Below, in pieces: positions 25,224 to 34,836 of a stretch of DNA of 64,000 nt. This DNA comes from CAYMYN01 sp964394665 (GTDB taxonomy: Bacteria > Planctomycetota > UBA1135 > GCA-002686595). The stretch is from NCBI GenBank assembly GCA_964394665.1, contig CAYMYN010000009.1, positions 1-64,000 on the forward strand, in the 5' to 3' direction. Within the stretch, counting starts at the first letter, position 1. The number at the start of each line of letters is the position of its first letter. Both the position numbers and the translations under genes were made by a program. The notes beneath the pieces were generated by a model that was not told the DNA's origin, ran no database searches, and saw nothing but the letters and a program-made list of their open reading frames with translations.

Positions 25224-26230
25224 GCCGCCGCCCGGCGGCGCCCCGGCCCCCCGCGGACCCGCGCCAGCGCCTGCACGACTGGGCCACGGGGGGCAGCGGC
25301 CCGACGGAGCTCTGGGTGCGCGCCGCCTGGGTCCTCTTCGCCCTCTTCGCGGCCTCCGTGCTCGTGCTCGGCGCGCGGCCGGGCGGACCCCTGCCGCCCT
25401 GGATCTTCGTGCAGGGCCGGCTGTTGCTCGGACTGTCGGCCCTCGCCGTGCTGATCCTGGGCCTGGTGCGCTGCCTGCGCCGGCCGCCCCTGCTCGGCCG
25501 CCGGCGCCTGCCCGCCATGGTGGCGTTGGTGCTGGTGCTGGGGATCGCGAACGCGCCCTTCCCGTACCCCTCCTCCCGCGAGCGCAGCCCCAGCGCCGTC
25601 GACCTGCGGCTGCCCGTCGGGCCTCCGGTGGGCGCGGAGGAAGCCTGGCGCGTGCTGTGGGGCGGCGACGAGCCGGCCCGGAACCGGCTGGCCGAGCTCT
25701 ATCCCGACCGCCGCTTCGGGGTGCACCTGGTGCTCGAGCGCGCCGGGGCGAGCCGCGCCGCGGGCCTGCGGGCCGCGGGGGACCACTTCGCCTTCGGGCG
25801 TCCGGTGCTGGCCCCGGCGGCCGGGCGCGTGGTGCGGGTGCACGAGGGGGAGCCCGATCGGGAGCTCCCCGGCCGGGTCCTCCCCGGGGAGCCCCTGGGC
25901 AACCTGATCGCGATCGAGATCGCCGCCGGCGAGTACCTCTTCCTCACCAACCTGCGGCGGGGCTCCGTGCGGGTGCGGGAGGGCCAGGAAGTGGCGGCTG
26001 GCGAGGTCCTGGCCGAGGTCGGCTGGTCCGGCGCCGCCGGGGTCAGCGCCGAGCCGCACCTCGCCCTGCATCTCTCGACCGACCCCCGGCCGCGCCGCGG
26101 GGAGGGCATCCCGCTGCGCTTCGTCGCCTACTCCAGCGGCGGCCGCCCGGTCGAGCGCGGCGCCCCGAAGGGCGGCCTGGGCCCCGGCGGGGAGCGCCTG
26201 GGGGAGCTCGTGACCCCCGCGGAGCCCTGA
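25220..26230 (+). CDS. Membrane protein with degenerate M23 (LytM-like) domain
   Basis: 336 residues from a GTG at 25220 that overlaps the HMG-CoA reductase stop (GTGA), with GGGGGAGG upstream. Three N-terminal helices (about 32-52, 62-84, 98-112) precede an extracytoplasmic domain with the M23 strand pattern: GRPVLAPAAGRVVRV, GNLIAIEIAAGEYLFL, GSVRVREGQEVAAGEVLAEVG and EPHLALHLS. Zinc ligands look damaged: the usual AHL His is Asn (LTNLRRGS), the HxH pair is spread to H280...H284, and the usual Asp after the first His is missing. It is probably a non-catalytic LytM-like factor; involvement in envelope regulation is inference. Confidence 0.7.
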   Translation: MSRRPAAPRPPADPRQRLHDWATGGSGPTELWVRAAWVLFALFAASVLVLGARPGGPLPPWIFVQGRLLLGLSALAVLILGLVRCLRRPPLLGRRRLPAMVALVLVLGIANAPFPYPSSRERSPSAVDLRLPVGPPVGAEEAWRVLWGGDEPARNRLAELYPDRRFGVHLVLERAGASRAAGLRAAGDHFAFGRPVLAPAAGRVVRVHEGEPDRELPGRVLPGEPLGNLIAIEIAAGEYLFLTNLRRGSVRVREGQEVAAGEVLAEVGWSGAAGVSAEPHLALHLSTDPRPRRGEGIPLRFVAYSSGGRPVERGAPKGGLGPGGERLGELVTPAEP

Positions 26231-26666
26231 CCGGAGTCGCCGGTGGGGCGCCGGCCGCCCTGGGGCGCCCCGGGCACCCCGGCGATTTGCCCACCCCCTG
26301 GCACCGGGGTAGGTTTCCCCTGGCCGAGGCCATCGGCCGGAATCATCCGTGGCACCACTTTGGCCGGGCTCCGGTCCCTCGGGACCCCGTTCGGCGTCGG
26401 ATGGGGAATCCCTACCCGCCGCTTGACGGCAAAGAGCCCGGCCCTACCCTACTTCGCTCGCCGACCTCGGCCGATAGGGGAAGCGAGCGGCCGAGAGGCC
26501 GACCCGGCGGCGCGGGCACGAGAGCCCGGTTCGCCGGACTCTTCTTTAAGGGTGCCCGCCGTCCCCGTTCACGGGGGAAGCACAGGCTCTCCGCCCGCGC
26601 GCGACCGCAGCGCCGGGTGCTCACCGCAACGCCAGGAGCCCCCGGGCCCCCGCCCCAGGTGCAGCC
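26231..26666. other. 436-base intergenic region before fusA
   Basis: No open frame here looks like a gene. It holds a small hairpin (GGTCC at 26373, GGACC at 26382), the promoter candidate described separately, and a likely leader of about 210 bases for fusA containing a short hairpin (CCCCGT at 26563-26568 with ACGGGG at 26571-26576). No tRNA-like cloverleaf was seen. Confidence 0.5.
26423..26450 (+). promoter_or_regulatory. Candidate sigma-70-type promoter for fusA
   Basis: TTGACG (26423-26428) and TACCCT (26445-26450) are separated by 16 bases. The -35 matches five of six consensus bases, making this the best full promoter seen in the window. It would start a leader of roughly 210 bases before fusA. 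Confidence 0.5.
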
Positions 26667-28772
<2,106 letters not shown>

Positions 28773-28809
28773 GGCCCCGCGGGCCGTCCCCGCGCCCGTC
28801 CGACGGTTC

Positions 28810-28850
28810 CCGGCGACCCGGATCCCCCCCGCGGGGGTCCGGGTCGCCGG
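28810..28850 (+). terminator. Strong hairpin downstream of fusA
   Basis: CCGGCGACCCGGA (28810-28822) pairs with TCCGGGTCGCCGG (28838-28850), extended inward by CCCCC/GGGGG after one bulged T. That is about 18 base pairs with a four-base loop. No long U tract follows (CTTGTC). Confidence 0.6.
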
Positions 28851-28968
28851 CTTGTCGGGTCCCGCGGACGGGAAGCGGGCCCCCTCCCCAACCTGGGCTC
28901 AAGGCGCCGGCCCGGGAGGTCGATCCTACCCCCCGGTATCCGTCCCTCTCCCAGCCGCCCTTCCGTCC

Positions 28969-29859
28969 ATGAGCGTCCCCCAGATCAGCGCCCTGGCCCG
29001 CGCCGCCGAGTCGGCCTCCGCAGACGACTCCGGTGAACAGGGTCTCCTGATGATGCGCGTTCGCGAGCTCGAGAAGCTCATGCGCGACGCCCATGCCCAC
29101 GATCTGGCGAGCTGCCTGTCGGCCGCCGCCGGCCTCGCCGAGCTGCTCTCGAAGGAGGGGGAGGTCGGTCGAGCCGCCGTGCACGAGGCCACCTGCCGCA
29201 TCCTGCGCTCGGTCGAGCAGGCCTTCAGCGGCGGCGCGCCGCGCACGGTCCGGGAGACGGCCAAGAACCGCGAGAGCCTGCCCCTGATCAACGACATGAT
29301 GCTGGGCACGGTGCTGGTCCAGCTCGGCCACGTGACGGACAAGCAGATCCGCGCGGCCCTGGCCCTGCAGCATCAGACGGGCAGGCGCATCGGTGATCTG
29401 CTCGTCGACGCGGGCCTGGTCGAGCGCGACGTCGTCGAGGGCGCCCACCGCATCCAGCGCAGCCTGCGCCGCGAGGCCGAGGCGGCGCGCGAGCAGGCCT
29501 CGGCCTCGGCCTCGGCCGCCCCGGCCCCGGCGGGCAGCGCCGCGGCGCCCCTGGCCCTGGACAAGTCCGGTCTGCGGATCACCGAGCCGCCCCCGCCGCC
29601 CCAGGCGGACGCGCTGCGCCGGCGCACGAACGACTACCTGCTGGGCCAGATCCTGGTGCAGATGGGCGTGACCAAGGCCTCGCTCGTCGAGCAGGCCCGC
29701 AAGGACGCGCGCGCCCAGGGCGTGCGCATCGGCGAGGCCCTCGTGGCCGCCGGCGCCTGCCGTTGGGACGACATCCACCGGGCCGTGAAAGTGCAGGGGC
29801 AACTGCGGCGCATGACCGGGGTCGAGGTGCCGGGGATCCCGGAATCCAAGCGCGCCTGA
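28969..29859 (+). CDS. Protein with two MshEN-like domains
   Basis: 296 residues from the ATG at 28969; an upstream TTG-initiated extension overlaps the fusA terminator and was not used. An N-terminal helical region (~1-105) is followed by two related ~55-residue modules: LGTVLVQLGHVTDKQIRAAL with IGDLLVDAGLVERDVVEGA (109-163) and LGQILVQMGVTKASLVEQAR with IGEALVAAGACRWDDIHRAV (222-276). They are joined by an Ala/Pro linker. The pattern matches the N-terminal domain of GspE/PilB-type ATPases (MshEN), which in some proteins binds c-di-GMP. No ATPase domain is present, so this is a free-standing tandem version. Confidence 0.7.
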   Translation: MSVPQISALARAAESASADDSGEQGLLMMRVRELEKLMRDAHAHDLASCLSAAAGLAELLSKEGEVGRAAVHEATCRILRSVEQAFSGGAPRTVRETAKNRESLPLINDMMLGTVLVQLGHVTDKQIRAALALQHQTGRRIGDLLVDAGLVERDVVEGAHRIQRSLRREAEAAREQASASASAAPAPAGSAAAPLALDKSGLRITEPPPPPQADALRRRTNDYLLGQILVQMGVTKASLVEQARKDARAQGVRIGEALVAAGACRWDDIHRAVKVQGQLRRMTGVEVPGIPESKRA

Positions 29860-29947
29860 GCCGGAGCGCTCGAAGCGCGGCCCGCGCCCGCACCCGACGG
29901 ACGGGCGCCGCGCGTCCCCTGCGCTGGTAGGCGGCGGCGGGGCTGCG

Positions 29948-29953
29948 TACCTT
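29948..29953 (+). promoter_or_regulatory. Candidate -10 box giving a near-leaderless mRNA (TACCTT)
   Basis: TACCTT ends six bases before the ATG at 29960, so a transcript from it would start at or beside the start codon. The same geometry is seen at 10673-10686. Confidence 0.35.
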
Positions 29954-29959
29954 GGGGCC

Positions 29960-30988
29960 ATGACGAGCACGGCGCGACGACGCTGGTCCCGCGAGATCCC
30001 GAGCGAGGTGGACGGCATCGCCTTCGAGGCGACCGGCGCCGTGTTGGTGCACGGCTACGACCCGCCCGCCGGCGGCATGTGGATCGACGACGTGATCCCG
30101 AGCCAGCTCTGGGCGCTCGACCGCCATAGCGGCGACGTCCTGTGGAAGTCGCCCTGCGAGGTCGGCTACGGCCGGGGCTTCGCGGCGGGCTTCGGTCCGC
30201 GCGGCGAGATCGTGTTGCTCGGCCCCGGCCTCTCCGGGCACCGCGTCGTGCAGATGGATCCGGTCAGCGGGCGGCTCTTGGGCGCCGAGCCGATCGAGCC
30301 CTTCGACGAAGGCCTGGTGGACGCGGACTTCAGCGTGGGCCTCACGCCCTCGACGATCTTCGGGCTGCACACGGGCGAGATGCGCGAGCTGTGGCGCGTG
30401 GGACAGGAGGGGCGGCGCTTCCACCACGTCGTGCGCTGCGGCCGGCGCCTGCTGGTCGTGTTCTCCGACCGCGCGCGCAAGCGCCAGGGCGTGCTGGCCC
30501 TCGACGTCGCCAGCGGCCGCGAGCTCGGGGACGTCCTGGCGCCGAACCTGGCGACGGTGCACGGGATCGCCGCCCACGGCGACGAGGTCGTGCTCCTCAC
30601 CGCCGACCTGCAGCGCGCACTGCCGCCCGAGCTCTCCACGCAGTTCCTGACCGAGCTCGCCCTGCGCGACGAAGAGAGCGTGGCGCTGGACACGCTCTCG
30701 TTGCTCGCCATCTCGGCCAGCGCCGAGCCGGGGGAGGCACCCCTGTGGTACGAGGTGCTCTCGACGCAACCCTTCGACGAGGCGCCCGAGGTCGGCGTCA
30801 CGGCGGACAGCGGCAAGCTCTACCTGATCCGCGGCGCGATGCTCGAGGTGCGGGACATCCTCACCGGGCGCACCCTGGGGGACTGGACCGTCCCGGGCCT
30901 GGACGAACGCATCGCCTACCGGGTGGCGGACGGGGCGGGCCTCTTGGCCGAGGAGCACCGCGTCTCGGTCTTCGAGCTGCCCGCCTGA
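29960..30988 (+). CDS. Cytosolic PQQ/WD-like beta-propeller protein
   Basis: 342 residues without a signal peptide. Repeated four-stranded patterns (SQLWALDRHSGDVLWKSPCE, RGEIVLLGPGLSGHRVVQMD, QGVLALDVASGRELGDVL, GKLYLIRGAMLEVRDILTGR) match PQQ-like or Kelch-like blades of a beta-propeller. No catalytic residues or cofactor motifs are visible. No partner is obvious; the next gene begins 82 bases later, past a tandem repeat. The start is the first ATG of the frame, with the candidate promoter box directly upstream. Confidence 0.72.
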   Translation: MTSTARRRWSREIPSEVDGIAFEATGAVLVHGYDPPAGGMWIDDVIPSQLWALDRHSGDVLWKSPCEVGYGRGFAAGFGPRGEIVLLGPGLSGHRVVQMDPVSGRLLGAEPIEPFDEGLVDADFSVGLTPSTIFGLHTGEMRELWRVGQEGRRFHHVVRCGRRLLVVFSDRARKRQGVLALDVASGRELGDVLAPNLATVHGIAAHGDEVVLLTADLQRALPPELSTQFLTELALRDEESVALDTLSLLAISASAEPGEAPLWYEVLSTQPFDEAPEVGVTADSGKLYLIRGAMLEVRDILTGRTLGDWTVPGLDERIAYRVADGAGLLAEEHRVSVFELPA

Positions 30989-31066
30989 CGCCCCGCGCTC
31001 GACGCATCCCCGCCCCGCGCTCGACGCATCTCCGTTGGGCGCTTGACGCATCCCCGTTGGGCGGGG
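30989..31066 (+). repeat. 22-bp tandem repeat between two genes
   Basis: Three direct copies of a 22-base unit (30989-31010, 31011-31032 and 31033-31054; core GACGCATCyCCG) and a 12-base partial fourth fill the intergenic gap exactly from the stop codon of the propeller gene. The last partial copy carries GGGCGGGG just before the PfpI-like ATG. There are no spacers, so it is not a CRISPR array. Confidence 0.85.
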
Positions 31067-31069
31067 ACC

Positions 31070-31663
31070 ATGCCGCCCGCCATGGCCAAGAAGGAAGAGC
31101 CCGCGGGGCAGGAACTCGACGCGGACGGGCTGGTCGTCCAGAAGTACATCAGCACCGTGCTGGTCGTCGTGCCGCCCCAGGGCTTCGGCGAGCAGGCGCT
31201 GCGCGGCGCGCGCTCGAGCCTCTACAACGTGCACATCGGCACGCGCACGGTCTCCACCCAGGCCGACGACCTGGTGCGCGGGCGCCTGCAGGACGAGTTC
31301 CTGGTCGATGGCACGCTCGCGGGCGAGACGATGGAGCCCTACTCGGGGATCCTCTTCGCGGGCAGCGAGGGGGACGGCGGACTCGAACAGAACCCCGACT
31401 GCCTGCGCCTGGCGCGCGAGGCGGCCGCCGCCGGCAAGTTGCTCGCCGCCTACGGGGACGCGGTCCTCGTGCTGGCGCGCGCCGGGGTGGTCCGCGGCCG
31501 CCGCGTCACGGGTCCCGCGCGCGTCGCCGACGAGATCCGCCGCGCGGGCGGCCGCCCGAGCAGCCGCCAGGTCGAGGTCGACGGCAACCTCGTCACCGGC
31601 CTCGACGAGTCCTCGGCCATGCGCTTCGGCAAGGCGCTCGTGCAGGTCGTCGCCGTCCTCTAG
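31070..31663 (+). CDS. PfpI/DJ-1 family protein lacking the nucleophile Cys
   Basis: 197 residues from the ATG at 31070 (GGGCGGGG three bases upstream; an ATG at 31082 is an alternative). The fold pattern is that of the PfpI group: YSGILFAGSEGDGG (the GGxG loop), DCLRLAREAAAAGKLLAA, AGVVRGRRVTGPARVADEIR and EVDGNLVTGLDESSAMRFGKAL. Where family members have A-I-C-H-G, this protein has A-A-Y128-G-D, so both the nucleophile Cys and the adjacent His are lost. It is therefore unlikely to be a deglycase, peptidase or glyoxalase of the usual kind and may have become a binding protein. Confidence 0.75.
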   Translation: MPPAMAKKEEPAGQELDADGLVVQKYISTVLVVVPPQGFGEQALRGARSSLYNVHIGTRTVSTQADDLVRGRLQDEFLVDGTLAGETMEPYSGILFAGSEGDGGLEQNPDCLRLAREAAAAGKLLAAYGDAVLVLARAGVVRGRRVTGPARVADEIRRAGGRPSSRQVEVDGNLVTGLDESSAMRFGKALVQVVAVL

Positions 31664-31742
31664 GCTCCCGCCCCCCGGCCGCGCGAGCGCGCCGTCCGCC
31701 CCTCGCGGATCACGAAACCCGCCCCGGATCGACGCGGGCGTG

Positions 31743-31748
31743 TACAAT
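31743..31748 (+). promoter_or_regulatory. Candidate -10 box (TACAAT)
   Basis: TACAAT preceded by TG lies 127 bases before the Tex start and is close to the TATAAT consensus. Confidence 0.35.
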
Positions 31749-31875
31749 CCGCGGCCCGCCTGATCCCGGCACCGCTCGTCGGGTGACCAGGCACGAACCC
31801 TACCCTGCCGGCCGCCGTCGCCATCCCGGTGCGCCTGCGTGACGTTTCCCTCCACAGAGATTCTGGGAGTTCGTC

Positions 31876-34740
31876 GTGACCGCCACTCCGATCCTGGAGA
31901 CCCTGGCCCGCGAGTTCAAGACGAGTGTCGACCACGTCGGCAACGCGCTCGAGATGCTCGATGCGGGTCTGAGCTCGCCGTTCATCGGCCGCTTCCGACG
32001 CGATCGCGTCGGTTCCCTGTCCGAGAGCCTCGTGCGTCGCATGCAGCGCCGCCGGCTCGAGCTCGAGGAGCTCGATCGCCGGCGCGGCACGATCCTGCGC
32101 TTGCTGGAGAAGGAGGAGGGCTTGCCGCCCGCCGTCCTCGACCGCATCCGCACCTGCATGGATCGGTTCGAGCTCGAGGACCTGTTCATCCCGCACCGGC
32201 GGCCCGAGCCCGAGGTGCAACTCGCCCTCGACCGCGGCCTGGGCGCCCTCGCCGACCTGCTGGTCGCGCCGCGGCCCAAGGCCGAGGGAGAGGTGCGCGA
32301 GGAACACGCGGAGCAGGACGAACACGACGAACCCGCCGGGGAACACGCCGAGGCGGACCCCGGGGAGACGCACGTCGATCCCGTGGCCGACCTCGAGCAC
32401 GCGGAGGCGGAACTCGCCGCCGCGGCCCAGGGCGTCGAGGAGCCGGCGCCGTCCGCCGAGGACGGGGCCGCGGCCCAGGAGGAAAGCGCCCCCGCGTCCG
32501 CGCCGGTCGAGCTGGCGATCGAGCACGAGGTGCTGACGCCCGAGCTGGCCCGCGTCTGCACGCCCTTCGTCTCCCCCGACCGCGGGATCCACAACGAGGG
32601 CGAGGCCCTCGCCGGCGCGATGCGCATCCTGGCCGACCGGCTGGGGCGCAACCCGCGCCTGCGGGGCACCCTGCGCAACATGCTGCGCCGCAACGGCGTG
32701 CTCTCGGTCAAGGCGCTCGTCGAGGAGGGCCGGGCCGGCCGTCACCGCGGTCTGCTCAAGCTGCGCCAGCCCTTGCGCCAGGTGCAGGGCCACCGCCTGC
32801 TCGGCCTGCGCCAGGCCCAGAAGGAGCGCATCCTCACGACGCGCATCACGGTCGATCCGCGTCAGGCCCTGGCCAAGGTACGCGCGAGCCTGGGCAAGCA
32901 CACCGAGCCCGCCTTCGAGGGCGTCCTGCGCCAGGTCGCCGAGCGCGCCCTCGAGCACCGTCTGTTGCCCGTGCTCGAGGAGGAGGTGCGCCTGGAGCTC
33001 AAGGAGCGCGCCGACGCGGAGGCCCTGCGCTTCCTCTCGCAGCACCTGCGCCAGGTGCTGCTCGCTCCGGTGCTCGGGCGCCGCATGAACGCGGCCGGCC
33101 TGGACGTCAACGCCAAGGGCGACTGGACCGTGGCCATCGTCGACCCGGACGGCGCGCAGGTCCTGGCCGACGCGCGCGTCGAGGTCGGGGAACGCCCGCT
33201 CGAGGAGGTCGGTGCCGACCTGGCCCGGGTGCTCTCCGCCCACGGCGTGCGCGCCCTGGCGGTCGGCAACGGCAAGGCGCCGCGCAACGCGCTGCCGCGC
33301 ATTCGCGAGGCCCTGGCGAAGGCGGGCTCGGACACCTTCGTGTTCCTGGTCAACGAGGCGGGCCTCTCGAGCTACGCCAACTCCGATCTGGCCCGACGCG
33401 AGCTGCCCGAGCAGACCGTGCCGGTGCGCATGGCCGTCAGCTTGGCGCGGCGCCTGCAGGATCCGCTCGCGGAGCTCCTGAAGGTCGACCCGCGGCACAT
33501 GGGCCTGGGCACCGAGCAGGGCCTGGTGAGCAAGGCCAACGTCAAGCGCGTCTTCGAGGAGACGATCGAATCCTGCGTGGCCCACGCCGGCTGCGACCTC
33601 GCGAGCGCCACGGCCCTCGTGCTCTCGCACCTGCCGGGCATGGACCGCGCGAGCGCGGAGCGCATCGTCGCGCGCCGCGCCGAGCGGCCCTTCCGCAGCC
33701 GCGACGAGCTGCGCGAGGAGGGCGTCCTCAGCGAGGCGCAGTGGACGAGCGCCGTGGCCTTCCTGCGCCTCCACGACTCGAGCGAGCCCCTCGATCGCAC
33801 CAACCTGCACCCCGAGCTCTACGCCCTCGCGCGGCGCATCCTCGAGGGCGTGGGGGGGGCCGAGGAGGCGCTCGGCCGACCCGGCGTCACGCGCGGCCTG
33901 CGCCGCGAGGACTTCGACGTCGACGAGGAGACCTGGCGCGACCTGATGCGCGAGCTCTCCTTCCCCGGTCGCGACCCGCGGCCGCGCCTGCACCCGATCG
34001 ATCTGCTCAGCACCGAGGCCGACCCGGCCCGCCTGACGCGCGATCGGGTGGTCGAGGGCCTGGTCTCGAACGTCACCAGCTTCGGCGCCTTCGTGGACGT
34101 GGGCCTGCCCCACGACGCGATGGTGCACATCAGCGAGACCTCGGATCGCTACGTGCGCGACGCGCGCGAGACGCTCTCGGTGGGCCAGATCGTGCGCGCC
34201 CGCATCCTCGAGACCGGTGGTCAGCGCCTGACCCTGTCCCTCAAGAACGTGCCGCGCGAGGTGCGCGAGCGCCGGCCCGTCCGGGGCGGCGAGGGTGCCG
34301 GCGCCGGCGCCGGCCGTGGTCCGCGTCGCGAAGGCCGCGAAGGTCGAGATGGACGCGAGGGCCGCGGCGGCGGTCGCGAGCAACGCGAGCCGCGGGTCAA
34401 CCCCAACCTGCGGGCCGCCCAGAGCCGACGCGACGGGATGGCCGGGGCCGGCGGCGGCGGCGGTCGGGGCGGCGGCGGCTTCCGGGGCCGCGGCGGTCCG
34501 GGCGGAGGCCCTGGCGGCGGTCGGCGCGAGCCGGCGGGCGCCAACGAACGGGTGGACCTGCGCAGCATCAACCGGGAGGCCGGCGGTCCCCTCCACAACC
34601 CGTTCGCGGCGTTCTTCAAGCGCGACGAACCCGCCGCGGCCCCGGCGAAGCCGCCGGTCAAGGAGCCGGAGCGCCCCGCGCCCGCGCCGGAGGCCCAGGC
34701 TCCCGAGCCGGTCGCGTCCGAGGAACGCGCCGAGTCCTGA
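31876..34740 (+). CDS. Tex-family RNA-binding transcription accessory protein
   Basis: 954 residues from a GTG at 31876 (GGGAG upstream). Tex architecture is present: N-terminal helices (LAREFKTSVDHV, SSPFIGRFRRDRVGSL), a YqgF-like core (AAGLDVNAKGDWTVAIVDPD), helix-hairpin-helix segments (LVLSHLPGMDRASAERIVARR) and an S1 domain at ~720-790 (VVEGLVSNVTSFGAFVDVGL). Two departures from the ~770-residue norm: an acidic Ala/Glu/His insert at about 133-212, and a Gly/Arg-rich RGG-type tail (~795-905) followed by a Pro/Glu end. Such tails usually raise RNA affinity. It is transcribed alone, with a perfect 18-bp hairpin after the stop. Confidence 0.9.
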   Translation: MTATPILETLAREFKTSVDHVGNALEMLDAGLSSPFIGRFRRDRVGSLSESLVRRMQRRRLELEELDRRRGTILRLLEKEEGLPPAVLDRIRTCMDRFELEDLFIPHRRPEPEVQLALDRGLGALADLLVAPRPKAEGEVREEHAEQDEHDEPAGEHAEADPGETHVDPVADLEHAEAELAAAAQGVEEPAPSAEDGAAAQEESAPASAPVELAIEHEVLTPELARVCTPFVSPDRGIHNEGEALAGAMRILADRLGRNPRLRGTLRNMLRRNGVLSVKALVEEGRAGRHRGLLKLRQPLRQVQGHRLLGLRQAQKERILTTRITVDPRQALAKVRASLGKHTEPAFEGVLRQVAERALEHRLLPVLEEEVRLELKERADAEALRFLSQHLRQVLLAPVLGRRMNAAGLDVNAKGDWTVAIVDPDGAQVLADARVEVGERPLEEVGADLARVLSAHGVRALAVGNGKAPRNALPRIREALAKAGSDTFVFLVNEAGLSSYANSDLARRELPEQTVPVRMAVSLARRLQDPLAELLKVDPRHMGLGTEQGLVSKANVKRVFEETIESCVAHAGCDLASATALVLSHLPGMDRASAERIVARRAERPFRSRDELREEGVLSEAQWTSAVAFLRLHDSSEPLDRTNLHPELYALARRILEGVGGAEEALGRPGVTRGLRREDFDVDEETWRDLMRELSFPGRDPRPRLHPIDLLSTEADPARLTRDRVVEGLVSNVTSFGAFVDVGLPHDAMVHISETSDRYVRDARETLSVGQIVRARILETGGQRLTLSLKNVPREVRERRPVRGGEGAGAGAGRGPRREGREGRDGREGRGGGREQREPRVNPNLRAAQSRRDGMAGAGGGGGRGGGGFRGRGGPGGGPGGGRREPAGANERVDLRSINREAGGPLHNPFAAFFKRDEPAAAPAKPPVKEPERPAPAPEAQAPEPVASEERAES

Positions 34741-34773
34741 TCGCGGATCGAGGCGCTTCCCTCGCCCTCGAAC

Positions 34774-34815
34774 GACGCGGGGCGGGGTCCGTGCAAGCGG
34801 ACCCCGCCCCGCGTC
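34774..34815. terminator. Perfect 18-bp hairpin between convergent genes
   Basis: An 18-base arm (34774-34791, GACGCGGGGCGGGGTCCG) is the exact reverse complement of 34798-34815, around the loop TGCAAG. It lies between the convergent tex and coiled-coil genes and could stop transcription from both sides. No U tract on either strand. Confidence 0.7.
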
Positions 34816-34836
34816 CCGTTCCGCGCGCGGATCGAG

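Noticed and set aside
26231..26666. tRNA or small RNA gene before fusA
   Set aside because: No cloverleaf with a T-loop GTTCRA and matching acceptor stem could be folded by eye.
30989..31066. CRISPR-like array
   Set aside because: The 22-bp units are contiguous, without spacers, and no cas gene is nearby.
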